A program made the position numbers and the translations under genes. From positions 1-64,000 of the forward strand of contig NZ_LQZT01000008.1 in the NCBI RefSeq assembly GCF_001703635.1: a stretch of DNA of 64,000 nucleotides, in the 5' to 3' direction. Origin of the DNA: Parahoeflea olei. GTDB lineage: Bacteria > Pseudomonadota > Alphaproteobacteria > Rhizobiales > Rhizobiaceae. The notes below the pieces were generated by a model that saw only the letters and a program-made list of their open reading frames with translations, made no database searches and was not told where the DNA came from. Position 1 is the stretch's first letter, and the number at the start of each line of letters is the position of its first letter. Of the stretch, positions 36,026 to 46,274 are shown in pieces.

Positions 36026-36669
36026 CGGTTGCGGGTGCGGATTTCGACACGGTTTCCCTCGTCATCCTGGCGCTGTCGGTGCTGGCCTCCGCGGCCTATC
36101 TGACCTGGCTCGCCCGGCCGGTCTCGCTTCCGCGCACGATCGCAAAGACACTCGCCGTCGGCTTGCTCTGCCTGCTGGCCCTGAGCGCCGGCGGTCCATG
36201 GCTCCTGGTGCTGGCGCTGGCCCTGTCTGCGCTCGGGGACGCCTTTCTCGCCCATGAGGGCGATGTCGCCTTTCTGGGCGGGCTCGGCAGTTTCCTTGCG
36301 GGCCACATTGCCTATGCCGTGCTGTTCCTGACCGCAGGGCCCGGATTTTCCGCAGCCGCGGCGCCGGGCGTGCTTGCGATTGCGATTTTCGCCGTCGGGA
36401 TGGGGTATCTGCTGGTCAGCAGGGCCGGGCCGCTTGCGGTCCCCGTGGCGATCTATGTGCTCGCCATCGCCGTCATGGGAGCCGGCGGCGTCACCATGGG
36501 CGGATATGTTCTCGTGGGCGCGGTCCTGTTCATCGCGTCGGATGCGATCCTGGGATCCGAGAAGTTCCTGCTGTCCGAAGGCAGCCCGGCGCGGCGCCTG
36601 ACCGCGCCTGCGGTCTGGGTGCTCTATTACGCGGGCCAGGCCCTGATCACGCTTGGCCTTCTGGCCTGA
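36022..36669 (+). CDS. YhhN/TMEM86 family (lysoplasmalogenase-like) membrane protein
   Basis: 215-residue protein with about seven to eight hydrophobic helices. ALSALGDAFLAHEGD near residues 69-83 contains the conserved Gly-Asp pair of the YhhN/TMEM86 family. The C-terminal WVLYYAGQALITLGL is also typical. Human TMEM86 members hydrolyse lysoplasmalogen; the bacterial substrate is unsettled. It overlaps the exporter gene at its start. Its 3' end overlaps the convergent cupin gene by 23 bp. Confidence 0.85.
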   Translation: MTVAGADFDTVSLVILALSVLASAAYLTWLARPVSLPRTIAKTLAVGLLCLLALSAGGPWLLVLALALSALGDAFLAHEGDVAFLGGLGSFLAGHIAYAVLFLTAGPGFSAAAAPGVLAIAIFAVGMGYLLVSRAGPLAVPVAIYVLAIAVMGAGGVTMGGYVLVGAVLFIASDAILGSEKFLLSEGSPARRLTAPAVWVLYYAGQALITLGLLA

Positions 36670-37117
36670 CCGGGGCTCCCGCGAAGGGAGACGGCCGCCA
36701 GTCGGGCGGCGCCATTTCGAAGCTTGCGAAGTCGAAGCCCGGCGCCACGGTGCAGCCGACCAGCGTCCAGGCGCCGAGCGAGGCCGCCGTCTGCCAGCAG
36801 CCGGCAGGCACGACGAGTTGCGGCCGCTCGCCGGCGGCGAGGTTCATGCCGAGCCGGTGCGCCTCGGCGCTGATGCCGTCGGACGAGAGCGTAAGCGCCA
36901 GCGGCCCGCCGCCATGCCAGTGCCAGATTTCGGTCGCGTCGAGCACGCGATGCCAATGCGAGCAGTCGCCGCCTTCGAGCAGATAATATATCGCGGTCGA
37001 ATGGCCGCGCGCGCCGCCTTCGGTGTCACGGAAGGTCTCGCGGTACCATCCGCCCTCGGGGTGTTCGCGCATGTCGAGCAGCGCAATGATCTCGCGGGCC
37101 GACAGGGTGGGATCCAT
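36647..37117 (-). CDS. Cupin DUF985 family protein
   Basis: 156-residue single-domain cupin. Family text is IALLDMREHPEGGWYRETF near residues 10-28. The cupin metal region is HWHRVLDATEIWHWHGG near 54-70, with His clusters, and PAGCWQTA near 103-110. No reaction is established for DUF985. It starts 2 bp after the gloB stop, so gloB and this gene are one unit. Its 3' end overlaps the YhhN-like gene on the other strand. Confidence 0.9.
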   Translation of the reverse strand: MDPTLSAREIIALLDMREHPEGGWYRETFRDTEGGARGHSTAIYYLLEGGDCSHWHRVLDATEIWHWHGGGPLALTLSSDGISAEAHRLGMNLAAGERPQLVVPAGCWQTAASLGAWTLVGCTVAPGFDFASFEMAPPDWRPSPFAGAPVRPEGQA

Positions 37118-37119
37118 GG

Positions 37120-37890
37120 TCAGAACCGGTCCTTGCGCTGGCGCAATTCGGCGAAAACCGCTTCGTCCGATGCGCCCTGCATGCCGAGATGGCTGCGGAT
37201 CGCGGGATCCCCGGCGCGCAGGAACGGATTGGTGCGCTTCTCATAGCCGATGGTCGTGGGCAGGGTCGCGAGCCCCTTGGCGCGCAGGGTGTCGATTTCG
37301 GCCGCACGTTCGGCAAGGGCGGCGTTGTCCGGATCGACGCTCAAGGCAAAGCGGGCATTGGACTGTGTGTATTCGTGGCCGCAATAGACCCGGGTCCGGT
37401 CGGGCAGGGCACCGAGCCGGTTGAGCGAGGCGAACATGTCGGCCGGCGAGCCTTCGAACAACCGGCCGCAGCCGAGCGCGAACAGCGTGTCGCCGGCAAA
37501 CAGCAGATCCTCGCCGGCGATGTAGAAGCAGATGTGACCCGCGGTGTGTCCCGGTGTCGAAATGACCTGCACGGTCCGTCCGGCGAAGTCGAACGTGTCG
37601 CCATCGCGAAGCGTCTGGGTCAGCCCCTTGATCTTGTCCGCCTCCGCGGCGGGGCCGATCACCTCCGGGGCCTGGGTCTCCGTCAGCGCCGGCAGCCCCT
37701 CGACATGATCGGGATGATGGTGAGTCACGAACACATGCGTGAGCCGCCAGCCATTGTCCGCAACCCGCTTGGAGATGGCCGTGCCGTCCGGTGCGTCGAT
37801 GCTGGCTGTCTCTCCGGTCAGCGGATCATGCAGGATCACCCCGAAATTGTCCTGCCGGCAGGTGAACTGCTCGATCATGAGGTTGGTCAT
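37120..37890 (-). CDS. gloB: Hydroxyacylglutathione hydrolase (glyoxalase II)
   Basis: 256-residue metallo-beta-lactamase fold enzyme that hydrolyses S-lactoylglutathione. The metal motif is [10 protein letters not shown] near residues 55-64. Further ligands are in TPGHTAGH near 111-118 and FAGDTLF near 130-136. The C-terminal HxxC-like substrate helix region includes CGHEYTQSN near 169-177. The length is typical. It is divergent from a methyltransferase gene, the common rhizobial arrangement. Confidence 0.96.
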   Translation of the reverse strand: MTNLMIEQFTCRQDNFGVILHDPLTGETASIDAPDGTAISKRVADNGWRLTHVFVTHHHPDHVEGLPALTETQAPEVIGPAAEADKIKGLTQTLRDGDTFDFAGRTVQVISTPGHTAGHICFYIAGEDLLFAGDTLFALGCGRLFEGSPADMFASLNRLGALPDRTRVYCGHEYTQSNARFALSVDPDNAALAERAAEIDTLRAKGLATLPTTIGYEKRTNPFLRAGDPAIRSHLGMQGASDEAVFAELRQRKDRF

Positions 37891-38115
37891 CAGGCTTTGT
37901 CTCCCCGGGTTCGTGTCTTGGCGGTCACTATAGCGGCGGGGACGGTGCCCGTCACCTCAAGGAACTCCCGCATTTTCGAAGGCTCGGCCGTCTCCGGAAA
38001 CTTGTCGCCCAGGCGGCAGGTGCCTCCGACACCAAAAAAAGCGTGGCCCGGAGGTGGGCTCGGCCGGCAGCGGGTGTTAGGCTGCCGGTCCAAGAGCCGA
38101 TCCGGGTTTCCTGCC

Positions 38116-38871
38116 ATGCACGCCGATATCGTTGATCTGAGACAGTTCTACCATTCCCGCCTCGGCCGCTTCGCCGAGCAGTCGGTGGCGATGGCGCTGT
38201 CCTCGATCTGGGCCAGCCTTCCGGGCGAGCGGCTGATGGGGCTCGGCTATGCGGTGCCCTATCTCGACCGTTTCGGCCCCGATGCCGAGCGGGTGTTCGC
38301 CTTCATGCCCGCGGGGCAGGGGGCGGTGAACTGGCCGATGGGCGGGCCTTCGGCAACCGCCCTGGTGTTCGACGAGGAACTGCCGCTGCCCGATGCCGCG
38401 GTCGACCGGATCCTGATGGTGCACTCGCTGGAATTTGCCGAGAACCCGCGCGAGACGCTGAAGGAGCTGTGGCGGGTCTTGGCGCCGGGCGGGCGACTGG
38501 TGATCGTTGCGCCCAATCGCCGCGGTGTCTGGGCCCGGTTCGAGCACACGCCGTTCGGAGCAGGGCGGCCCTATTCGCGCGGTCAGCTGACCTCGCTGCT
38601 CAGGGAGAGCAATTTCACACCCGGAGCCTTTGCCGAGGCCTTGCTGTTCGCCCCCTCCGAGCGCGCGGTGGTGCTGCGCATGCGCGGCATGTTCGAGCGG
38701 ATCGGCCGCACCATGTGGCCGGTGTTCGCGGGCGTCATCATCGTCGAAGCGCAGAAGAGGCTGTATCAGGGCCTGCCGGTCGCGGCGCGGGCGTCGCGCC
38801 GGGTGTTCGTTCCCGTCCTGTCGCCGCAGCCTTCGCGCGCGGTGCAGCGGCATTCCGACCCGCAGGTCTGA
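38116..38871 (+). CDS. Class I SAM-dependent methyltransferase
   Basis: 251-residue methyltransferase of the UbiE/Methyltransf_11 type. The SAM motif I region is weak (RLMGLGYAVPYLDRFG near residues 38-53, Gly-poor). Motif IV/VI text is DRILMVHSLEFAENPRETLKE-like near 101-121 and RVLAPGGRLVIVAPNR near 124-139. The ATG at 38116 avoids a long extension over gloB. It is divergent from gloB. The substrate is unknown. The gene pair is conserved in rhizobia. Confidence 0.88.
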   Translation: MHADIVDLRQFYHSRLGRFAEQSVAMALSSIWASLPGERLMGLGYAVPYLDRFGPDAERVFAFMPAGQGAVNWPMGGPSATALVFDEELPLPDAAVDRILMVHSLEFAENPRETLKELWRVLAPGGRLVIVAPNRRGVWARFEHTPFGAGRPYSRGQLTSLLRESNFTPGAFAEALLFAPSERAVVLRMRGMFERIGRTMWPVFAGVIIVEAQKRLYQGLPVAARASRRVFVPVLSPQPSRAVQRHSDPQV

Positions 38872-38952
38872 GCGAAACTCTCGACAAGACCGCTGCGAGG
38901 GGCTATTGCGGCCCATCCCGCCTTGGGTTTTCGTTTTCAAGGAAAAGTCGCC

Positions 38953-40050
38953 ATGAGCAGCACCGAGTCCCCCCGTCCGAAACCGGGTATCATGGATATC
39001 GCCGCCTATGTGCCGGGGCGCGAGAAGGTGGCCGGCGTCGACAAGGTCTACAAGCTGTCGTCGAACGAGTCCCCGCTCGGGCCGAGCCCGAAGGTGACCG
39101 AAGCCTTTGCCGCCCGCAATGTCGACCTGGCGGCCTATCCTGACGGCGCGGCGCACGAGCTGCGCGAGGCGATTGCGCGGGCGCACGGGCTCAATGCCGG
39201 CAACATCCTGTGCGGCAACGGCTCGGACGAACTGCTCGGCCTGCTGTGCCAGACCTATCTTGCGCCCGGTGACGAAGGCGTGTTCACCGAATACGGCTTC
39301 CTCGTCTACAAGATCCAGATCCTGGCGGCGGGTGCCACGCCGGTCAGCGTGCCCGACACCGACCTGACGGCCAATGTCGATGCGATCCTGGCGGCGATCA
39401 CGCCAAAGACGAAGCTCGTGTTCCTGGCCAACCCGAACAATCCGACCGGGACCTATCTGCCCGTGAGCGAGGTCCGGCGGCTGCATGCCGGTTTGCCCAA
39501 GAACGTGATCCTGGTGCTCGATGCGGCCTATGCGGAATATGTCCGCCGCAACGATTACGAGGCGGGCATCGAGCTGGTCTCGGCGAATGCGAATGTGGTG
39601 ATGACGCGGACCTTCTCGAAGATCCACGGGCTTGCTGGCCTGCGCATCGGCTGGATGTACGCCAACGAAGCCATCATCGACGCCTGCAACCGCGTGCGCG
39701 GACCCTTCAACCTCAATGCGCTGGCTCTCATCGCCGGTGCCGCGGCAATCGGCGACCGCGCGCATGTCGAGCGTGCCGTCGAGCACAACGAGATCTGGCG
39801 GGACCGGGTCTGCACGGCCTTGGAAGAGCTCGGTCTTGCGGTGACGCCCTCGGTCGGCAACTTCGTGCTGATCCATTTTCCGCAAACGGCGGGCAAGACC
39901 GCGGCGGAAGCCGACGAGTATCTGAGTGCGCGCGGCTATGTGTTGCGCCGCGTGGCCGGCTACGGCCTGCCCGACGCGCTGCGGATGACGATCGGCAGCG
40001 AGGAAGCCAATCTCGGCGCGATTGCGGCGCTGAAGGAATTCATGGCCTGA
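38953..40050 (+). CDS. hisC: Histidinol-phosphate aminotransferase
   Basis: 365-residue class I/II PLP aminotransferase. The PLP Lys is in [15 protein letters not shown] near residues 218-232. The substrate loop [13 protein letters not shown] is near 34-46, and NPNNPTGT is near 158-165. The ATG at 38953 follows GGAAAAGTCGCC. It starts 81 bp after the methyltransferase and 5 bp before tyrC. It may serve as an aromatic/histidinol-phosphate transaminase, since it pairs with tyrC. Confidence 0.95.
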   Translation: MSSTESPRPKPGIMDIAAYVPGREKVAGVDKVYKLSSNESPLGPSPKVTEAFAARNVDLAAYPDGAAHELREAIARAHGLNAGNILCGNGSDELLGLLCQTYLAPGDEGVFTEYGFLVYKIQILAAGATPVSVPDTDLTANVDAILAAITPKTKLVFLANPNNPTGTYLPVSEVRRLHAGLPKNVILVLDAAYAEYVRRNDYEAGIELVSANANVVMTRTFSKIHGLAGLRIGWMYANEAIIDACNRVRGPFNLNALALIAGAAAIGDRAHVERAVEHNEIWRDRVCTALEELGLAVTPSVGNFVLIHFPQTAGKTAAEADEYLSARGYVLRRVAGYGLPDALRMTIGSEEANLGAIAALKEFMA

Positions 40051-40055
40051 ATATC

Positions 40056-41000
40056 ATGACCGATCCCCTGTTTGAAAACGTCACCCTGATCGGCATCGGG
40101 CTTATCGGCTCGTCGCTTGCGCGCGTCATTCGCGCCAAGGGTCTCGCCCGCCATGTCACCATCGCCACGCGCAGTGCGCCCACGCTCGAGGCGGCGCGCG
40201 CGCTCGATCTCGGTCATGCCTATACCCTCTCCAATGCCGAAGCCGTCGCTGACGCGGATCTGGTGATCGTGTCGGTTCCGGTCGGCGCCTCGGAGGCCGT
40301 GGCACGGGAGATCGGCCCGCATCTCAAGCGCGGCGCGATCGTGACCGACGTGGGATCGACCAAGGCGTCGGTCGTCCGCCAGATGCAGCCGCACATTCCC
40401 GAGACCGCCCACTTCATTGCCGGGCACCCGATCGCCGGCACCGAGCAGAGCGGGCCGGAGTCCGGCTTCGCGGAGCTGTTCGAAGGTCGCTGGTGCATCC
40501 TGACCCCGACGCCGGGCACCGATGCGGATGCGATCGCGCGGCTCAAGGCCTTTTGGGAGGCCTGCGGCTCGACGGTCGAGGAGATGGATCCGGAGCACCA
40601 CGACCTGGTGCTGGCGATCGTCTCCCACCTGCCGCACATCATCGCCTACAACATCGTCGGCACCGCCGACGATCTGGAGACGGTGACGAAATCCGAGGTG
40701 ATCAAATATTCGGCCTCCGGTTTCCGCGACTTCACCCGCCTGGCCGCGTCTGATCCGGTGATGTGGCGCGACGTCTGCCTGCACAATCGCGATGCGATCC
40801 TGGAAATGCTGGCTCGGTTTTCCGAGGACCTGGCTTCGTTGCAGCGGGCGGTGCGCTGGGGCGATGGCGACAAGCTGTTCGACCTGTTCACCCGCACCCG
40901 CGGCATCAGGCGCTCGATCGTCGAGGCCGGCCAGGATACGGATGTGCCGAACTTCGGCCGCAACGTGCTCAAGCAAGACGCCAAGGCTGGCTCGTCCTGA
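40056..41000 (+). CDS. tyrC: Prephenate/arogenate dehydrogenase
   Basis: 314-residue NAD(P)-dependent dehydrogenase for tyrosine synthesis. The dinucleotide motif is GIGLIGSSLARVI near residues 12-24. The catalytic-region His is in GHPIAGTEQSGPES near 126-139. It starts 5 bp after hisC, and HisC-type transaminase plus cyclohexadienyl dehydrogenase is a common pair. Whether prephenate or arogenate is preferred cannot be told. It ends 8 bp from the convergent DUF2125 gene. Confidence 0.93.
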   Translation: MTDPLFENVTLIGIGLIGSSLARVIRAKGLARHVTIATRSAPTLEAARALDLGHAYTLSNAEAVADADLVIVSVPVGASEAVAREIGPHLKRGAIVTDVGSTKASVVRQMQPHIPETAHFIAGHPIAGTEQSGPESGFAELFEGRWCILTPTPGTDADAIARLKAFWEACGSTVEEMDPEHHDLVLAIVSHLPHIIAYNIVGTADDLETVTKSEVIKYSASGFRDFTRLAASDPVMWRDVCLHNRDAILEMLARFSEDLASLQRAVRWGDGDKLFDLFTRTRGIRRSIVEAGQDTDVPNFGRNVLKQDAKAGSS

Positions 41001-41008
41001 AACCCTGA

Positions 41009-42013
41009 TCAGAAGCCCGGCAGGGTTCCGAGCGGGAAGATTCCGAGCGAGACGCGGTTGTCGGCGATCGACAGCGGCAGGGTGATGCCGTCGTCGCCGG
41101 GCTTGCTGTCGAGCGATGCCATGAGCGGCGCGAGGCGACCGAGCATCGCGCCAAGCTCGGGATCGAGCTGTGCCGCAAGATCGACCAGACGACCGGGATT
41201 GCGCAGCGTCACGTCGAGCTTTCCCGAAAGCAGCCCGTCGGCGCCGACTTCGACGGGGCCGGTGAATTCCAGCGAAGCGCTGTCGTCGAGCGCGATCGAG
41301 AAACGATGGATCATCGCCTGGTAAGGCGGGAACACGGGCGTATAGGGAATGTCGAGGACATCTGCCCTGCCGGCGACGGTGGCCTCGAGAACGGCGGCTT
41401 TTGTCGTCAGGCCTCCCAGAAACAGGGTGTGGAGCCCGTCCGCCTGAAGCGCCAGATCGAGATCCGCGCCGTTCTTGCGGGCATGCGCCACCAGCCGCTC
41501 GGCCTCGATCGCCAGTTTCTGCGAGAGCCCGGCGCCATCGAGATCGATATAGACGGTGCGGCTGTCGAGCGAAGCGCGGGCGATCCCGGTCGTGTCGGCG
41601 ACCACGCTTGCCTGGAGCAGCTGCCAGTCCACGCGGGCCGCAAGACCTGGGCCCTGGACCGCGAGCGGCCCGTCGATTTCGGCAACCGCGTGACCGGGGT
41701 TGTAGACCTGCGCCGCCGAACGCAAGGGGCCGGCGGTCGCCGTCAGGCCCTCGGCGGCATTGGCATAGGACAGCGACCGGCAGAACAGGCCGAACCGGAA
41801 CGGATAGCCGCGGATTTCGGGGTCGTCGCAGGAGGCGGTTGCCTGTGCGCCGGTGATCCGGGCGAGGGTCTCAGGCAAGTGGCGTTCGGCCTGAGCGGCA
41901 AGCACGAACCAGCCGGCGGTCCACAGCACGCAGGCGCCGACAACCGCCAGGCCGAGCCAGACGAACTTGCGCGATGAATTCCGGGACGGCGATCCGGGTG
42001 TCTGGGCTGGCAT
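41009..42013 (-). CDS. DUF2125 domain protein
   Basis: 334-residue protein with an N-terminal signal anchor (about residues 16-38). It then has a DUF2125 body of AsmA/YdgA-like beta-rich character. Conserved text is EIRGYPFRFGLFCRSLSY near residues 66-83. It is probably periplasmic or inner-membrane bound. The function is unknown. The ATG at 42013 follows GGGAGAACGCA; upstream in-frame codons are hydrophilic and Arg-rich. It is divergent from the gamma-glutamylcyclotransferase gene. Confidence 0.85.
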   Translation of the reverse strand: MPAQTPGSPSRNSSRKFVWLGLAVVGACVLWTAGWFVLAAQAERHLPETLARITGAQATASCDDPEIRGYPFRFGLFCRSLSYANAAEGLTATAGPLRSAAQVYNPGHAVAEIDGPLAVQGPGLAARVDWQLLQASVVADTTGIARASLDSRTVYIDLDGAGLSQKLAIEAERLVAHARKNGADLDLALQADGLHTLFLGGLTTKAAVLEATVAGRADVLDIPYTPVFPPYQAMIHRFSIALDDSASLEFTGPVEVGADGLLSGKLDVTLRNPGRLVDLAAQLDPELGAMLGRLAPLMASLDSKPGDDGITLPLSIADNRVSLGIFPLGTLPGF

Positions 42014-42137
42014 TGCGTTCTCCCGCTGGGGCCTGCAATAAGGGCGGTCATTGTGGTCAGACCGTGACCGGCGCGGCCGGTCTTCACAGGCAAGACGGGC
42101 CGGGCGGCTTGCCTTGCCAGACGACTCGATCGCCGGA

Positions 42138-42719
42138 ATGGACACTGTGGACGCGGATATGGACGATTTCTGGGTGTTTGGCTACGGCTCGCTGATGTGG
42201 CGGCCGGGCTTCGATCATGAGGAGACGCGCCAGGCGCGGCTGTTCGGTTATCACCGTGCGCTGTGCGTGCGCTCCTTCGTGCACCGTGGCACGCCCGAAC
42301 GGCCGGGCCTGGTGCTGGGGCTCGACCGCGGCGGCTCGTGCCACGGCGTCGCCTTCCGGGTTCGCTCTGAAAATCGCGAGGCGGTGCTTGCCTATCTGCG
42401 CGCGCGCGAACTTGTGACGCTGGTCTATGTCGAAACCGTGCGCAGGATCCGGCTCGACAGCGGTGAACATGTGCGGGCGCTCACCTATGTGGTCGACCGG
42501 GCGCATCCGCAATATGCCGGCGGGCTGACGGTGGATGACGCGCTGGCGGGCGTGCGCGGGGCGCGCGGCCAGTCAGGGCCGAACGAGGAGTATGTGCTCA
42601 ACACGGTCGCCCATCTCTGCGCGCTCGGAATCCGCGACCTCCATCTTGAGGCGATCGCGGGCGGCTTGCGGGCCAGGGAGTCCATTACGGACTCAGCGCA
42701 GCTCGGCGCCGGGGTCTGA
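42138..42719 (+). CDS. ChaC-type gamma-glutamylcyclotransferase
   Basis: 193-residue protein of the ChaC glutathione-specific gamma-glutamylcyclotransferase family. The substrate loop FGYGSLMWRPGF is near residues 14-25. The region with the catalytic Glu is GPNEEYVLNTVAHL near 151-164. It should cleave glutathione to 5-oxoproline and Cys-Gly. The ATG at 42138 is used; one 7 codons later is also possible. Its 3' end overlaps the convergent plsC gene by 27 bp. Confidence 0.9.
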   Translation: MDTVDADMDDFWVFGYGSLMWRPGFDHEETRQARLFGYHRALCVRSFVHRGTPERPGLVLGLDRGGSCHGVAFRVRSENREAVLAYLRARELVTLVYVETVRRIRLDSGEHVRALTYVVDRAHPQYAGGLTVDDALAGVRGARGQSGPNEEYVLNTVAHLCALGIRDLHLEAIAGGLRARESITDSAQLGAGV

Positions 42720-43496
42720 GGCAGTCAGTTCCGCGAAGCGGCGGCGGGCGTCCTCGCGCAGCGGCACCTGCGGATTGGCACGGATGGTTTCCACCAACAG
42801 CTTGTCGCTCGCGGTTTCCATCACGTCGACCAGCTTTTCCATGAAAGCGTCCGGATCCATGCCGGGAGCGATCGGCGGCAGGATCTGAACCTTGAAATGG
42901 CCGGGGAAGCGCAGGAACTTGCGCCGCGGCCAGAACAGGCCCGGGTGCATGACCACCGGGACCACCGGAACGTCGAGGTCGCGGTAGAGCCGGGCGATGC
43001 CGTATTTGTAGTTCGGCGGTGCGCCGGCCGGGCGGCGGGTGCCTTCGGGATAGATGATCAGCTGCCGGCCGTCGCGCAGCTGCTGCTTGGTGCGCTCGAG
43101 AACTTCGGCCATGACCTTGCCCTTGGCGCCGCGATTGACGGGAACCATGCGCATGCGCGTGATGTATTGGCCGAACAGCGGAATCCAGGTCAGCTCGCGC
43201 TTGAGGATGTAGAACGGATCGTCGAGCCAGGGCAGGAGCGCATAGGCGTCCCAGAAGGACTGGTGCTTTGGGGCGAAGATATAGCCGCCCTGCGGAATGT
43301 TCTCGAGGCCTTCGATCTCGAACGTGGTTCCGACGATGACCTTCTGCAGCCAGTGGTTCGCGCGCACCCAGTTCTTCGGAACGCTCCAGGCCGCCTTGCG
43401 GTCGGCCAGGAAATAATAGGGCGAGAACAGGATCATGCGCGCGATCAGGTTGATATAGAACGCGGCGTTGAAGAGGATCGATCGAAGGGCAATCAT
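42693..43496 (-). CDS. plsC: 1-acyl-sn-glycerol-3-phosphate acyltransferase
   Basis: 267-residue membrane acyltransferase that makes phosphatidic acid. The catalytic HX4D is HQSFWD near residues 78-83. The second motif is IYPEGTRRPAG near 147-157. An N-terminal hydrophobic helix is near 10-30. Its 3' end overlaps the ChaC gene on the other strand. It is downstream of ydcF, ftsX and ftsE on the same strand, with gaps of 63-122 bp. Confidence 0.95.
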   Translation of the reverse strand: MIALRSILFNAAFYINLIARMILFSPYYFLADRKAAWSVPKNWVRANHWLQKVIVGTTFEIEGLENIPQGGYIFAPKHQSFWDAYALLPWLDDPFYILKRELTWIPLFGQYITRMRMVPVNRGAKGKVMAEVLERTKQQLRDGRQLIIYPEGTRRPAGAPPNYKYGIARLYRDLDVPVVPVVMHPGLFWPRRKFLRFPGHFKVQILPPIAPGMDPDAFMEKLVDVMETASDKLLVETIRANPQVPLREDARRRFAELTASDPGAELR

Positions 43497-43618
43497 GGTG
43501 CAATCCGGATTTGCGGCGGCCCCGGCGCGGCGCGGTCAGGACACTGGTCGATCCCGGTTACACCATCGCTGCGCAGCCGAAAACCTCAAGGCGTGCAAAA
43601 CCTGCCCTGGCGGATAAA

Positions 43619-44350
43619 TCAGTGCAGTCCGGCGGCAACCGGCTCGCGCCCGGCGGCATCGGCACGCAGGCCGCTTGCGGTCTTGGCCCCGCTCCAGTTG
43701 CGCAGCCGCGCCAGCGAGTATTTCGCGTATTCGACGAGCAGGGTGCGCAGCGCCATCGGATCGGTCAGCCAGGCGTCGGTCTTCAGGTCCGAATGGGAGA
43801 CCGGGTGGGCAATGAAGGTGACGTCGGGGCTGGCCTGCTGCAATTCGAGCAGGCTGCGCGGCATGTGGTAGTTGTTGGTGACCACCAGGATCCGCGAGTA
43901 ATCGTGCTCACGGATCCAGGCCGCGGTTTCATTGGCATTGCCGATGGTGTCGAGCGCTTCGTAGCCGATATCGACGCAACAGTCGAAGGTTGCCGATTTG
44001 GTGCCGGTGGCGCGGCGCAGGGCCGCGCCGCTGGTGGTCGGATTGACCCCGGAGATCAGCAGCCGTTCGCCGACGCCGTCTTCCAGCAGCGCCAGCGCCT
44101 GGTCGATTCGCTGATAGCCGCCCGTAAGCGCCACGATAGCATCGACATCGGAGGGGACGGCGGCGGCCTTCAAGTCGGCAATGGTGTCGGTAAAGCGAAA
44201 AAAGCCCATTGCCGTCAAGGCGATGGCAAGGATGATGGTGATCGTGGCCAAACGCAGGGCATGATGTCCCACCCGCCTGAGACGATGCAGCGCATCCGGT
44301 CTGGCGGTGCGGCGAGACGCAGGTTCATGGTCTGCGGAGTGCACACTCAT
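43619..44350 (-). CDS. YdcF/DUF218 family protein
   Basis: 243-residue protein with one membrane anchor (about residues 31-52) and a DUF218 domain. Family text is IVALTGGYQRIDQALALLEDG near residues 70-90 and LVVTNNYHMPRSLLEL near 154-169. The DUF218 group includes ElyC/SanA, which affect envelope integrity and peptidoglycan precursor metabolism. It lies just downstream of ftsX, so it may act in the same envelope process. This is inference from context. Confidence 0.88.
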   Translation of the reverse strand: MSVHSADHEPASRRTARPDALHRLRRVGHHALRLATITIILAIALTAMGFFRFTDTIADLKAAAVPSDVDAIVALTGGYQRIDQALALLEDGVGERLLISGVNPTTSGAALRRATGTKSATFDCCVDIGYEALDTIGNANETAAWIREHDYSRILVVTNNYHMPRSLLELQQASPDVTFIAHPVSHSDLKTDAWLTDPMALRTLLVEYAKYSLARLRNWSGAKTASGLRADAAGREPVAAGLH

Positions 44351-44413
44351 GCTGCATGAATACTCCGAGATTCCGGCAAGGACCAGCCGGATTTGCGGCG
44401 AAAACCGGGCACG

Positions 44414-45398
44414 TCAACCGATTTCGGCCAGCGACGGATCGGCGCGCTGGCGGTCGATTTCGCGGATGGTCCGGATCACGGTCAGGCGCGTGGTGAGTGT
44501 CGTCATCGCGGCAATCAGGGCGATGATGGCGACAATGCCGAAATAGCCCGCGCTGCTCAGGCTGAAGCGGCCGAACAGGGCGGTGGCCTGGTCGTTGAGC
44601 GCGGTGGCCATGGTGTGGTTCTGCCAGGCTGCGAGGAGGAGGAAGACGACGGCGGCCACGCCGCCGCCGACGCCCGCGCCCTTGAGGCCGATGAGCAGGA
44701 AGCGGCGCTGGAACTGGGAGGCGATGAAACCGGTCTCGGCGCCCACGAAATGCAGCACCTCGACGATGTGGCGGTTGCCCGCCATGGCGCCGCGGGTGGC
44801 GAAGATCACGGTCAGCATGGTGGTGGCGAGCATCAGCGACAGGATCCCGACGCCGATCAGCACCGTGATCCGCGCCATGGAGATCAGCCGATCGGCCCAG
44901 GCGCGATGATCGTCGAGCGCCGCGGCGGGCACGGCTTCGGCAAGCGCCTGGCGCATGGCGCCAAAATCCGGCGGGTTGTTTTCGTCGATGGTGACGATGA
45001 CGAGCCGCGGCACCGGCAGCTCGTCCATGTCGAAGCCCTCGCCGAGCCAGGGCTCGAGCAGGCGGGCGGTGGAGGCGCGATCGACGATCCGGGCGGCCAC
45101 GGCGCCAGGGCTTCCGAGCACGATGTCCCGGACGGCGATCAGGGCCTGGTCCATGTCGAGCCCTTCCTCGGGCTTGATCTGGATGGTGATTTCGCGGGAG
45201 ACGTCGCCCTGCCAGGCCTCGGCCTTCTCCTGAACCATGGTGACGGCGCCCAGCGTGACGGCGCACAGGAACGACATGATGGCGATCACCACCATCAGCG
45301 CGCGGCCCGAGACGTTGACCGGCGGTACGATCGGCGCCGTCGGCCGCAAGGTCACCAGGCGCTCCTTGCTGCCGCGGTCTCTGGCGGTTGCGGCGGGA

Positions 45399-45406
<8 letters not shown>
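44414..45406 (-). CDS. ftsX: Cell-division ABC transporter permease FtsX
   Basis: 330-residue FtsX with the usual four helices (one near residues 28-50, three in the C-terminal half) and a periplasmic loop of about 110 residues after the first helix. Its start overlaps the end of ftsE by 8 bp. With FtsE it activates peptidoglycan hydrolases at the septum through periplasmic partners. Confidence 0.93.
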
Positions 45407-46058
<652 letters not shown>

Positions 46059-46138
46059 CGATCTATTCCTGTCGCGGGGGCGGATATGCATCATCCGCCG
46101 CGCCGTTTGCTCGCCGGCCTCACACTCGCCGGGCATGG

Positions 46139-46153
46139 TTAACGTCAGGTTAA
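46139..46153. promoter_or_regulatory. CtrA-type binding site between ftsE and the divergent membrane-protein gene
   Basis: TTAA-CGTCAGG-TTAA is a perfect match to the alphaproteobacterial CtrA consensus TTAA-N7-TTAA. It is also a direct repeat of GGTTAA. It sits 81-95 bp upstream of the ftsE start and about 122 bp upstream of the divergent gene. An additional TTAA half site is at 46199-46202. In GC-rich DNA such a match is uncommon. Confidence 0.55.
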
Positions 46154-46274
46154 GTTGCCCGTCGGGCCATCGCGCCGGCAGGGGCTGTTCGCCAAGCATT
46201 AACCATTTCGGTTTACGCATCGGAAAGGAATGTTTCAATGCCTGCTGCGCGTGAGCGGGCAAACGAGGTGGATC

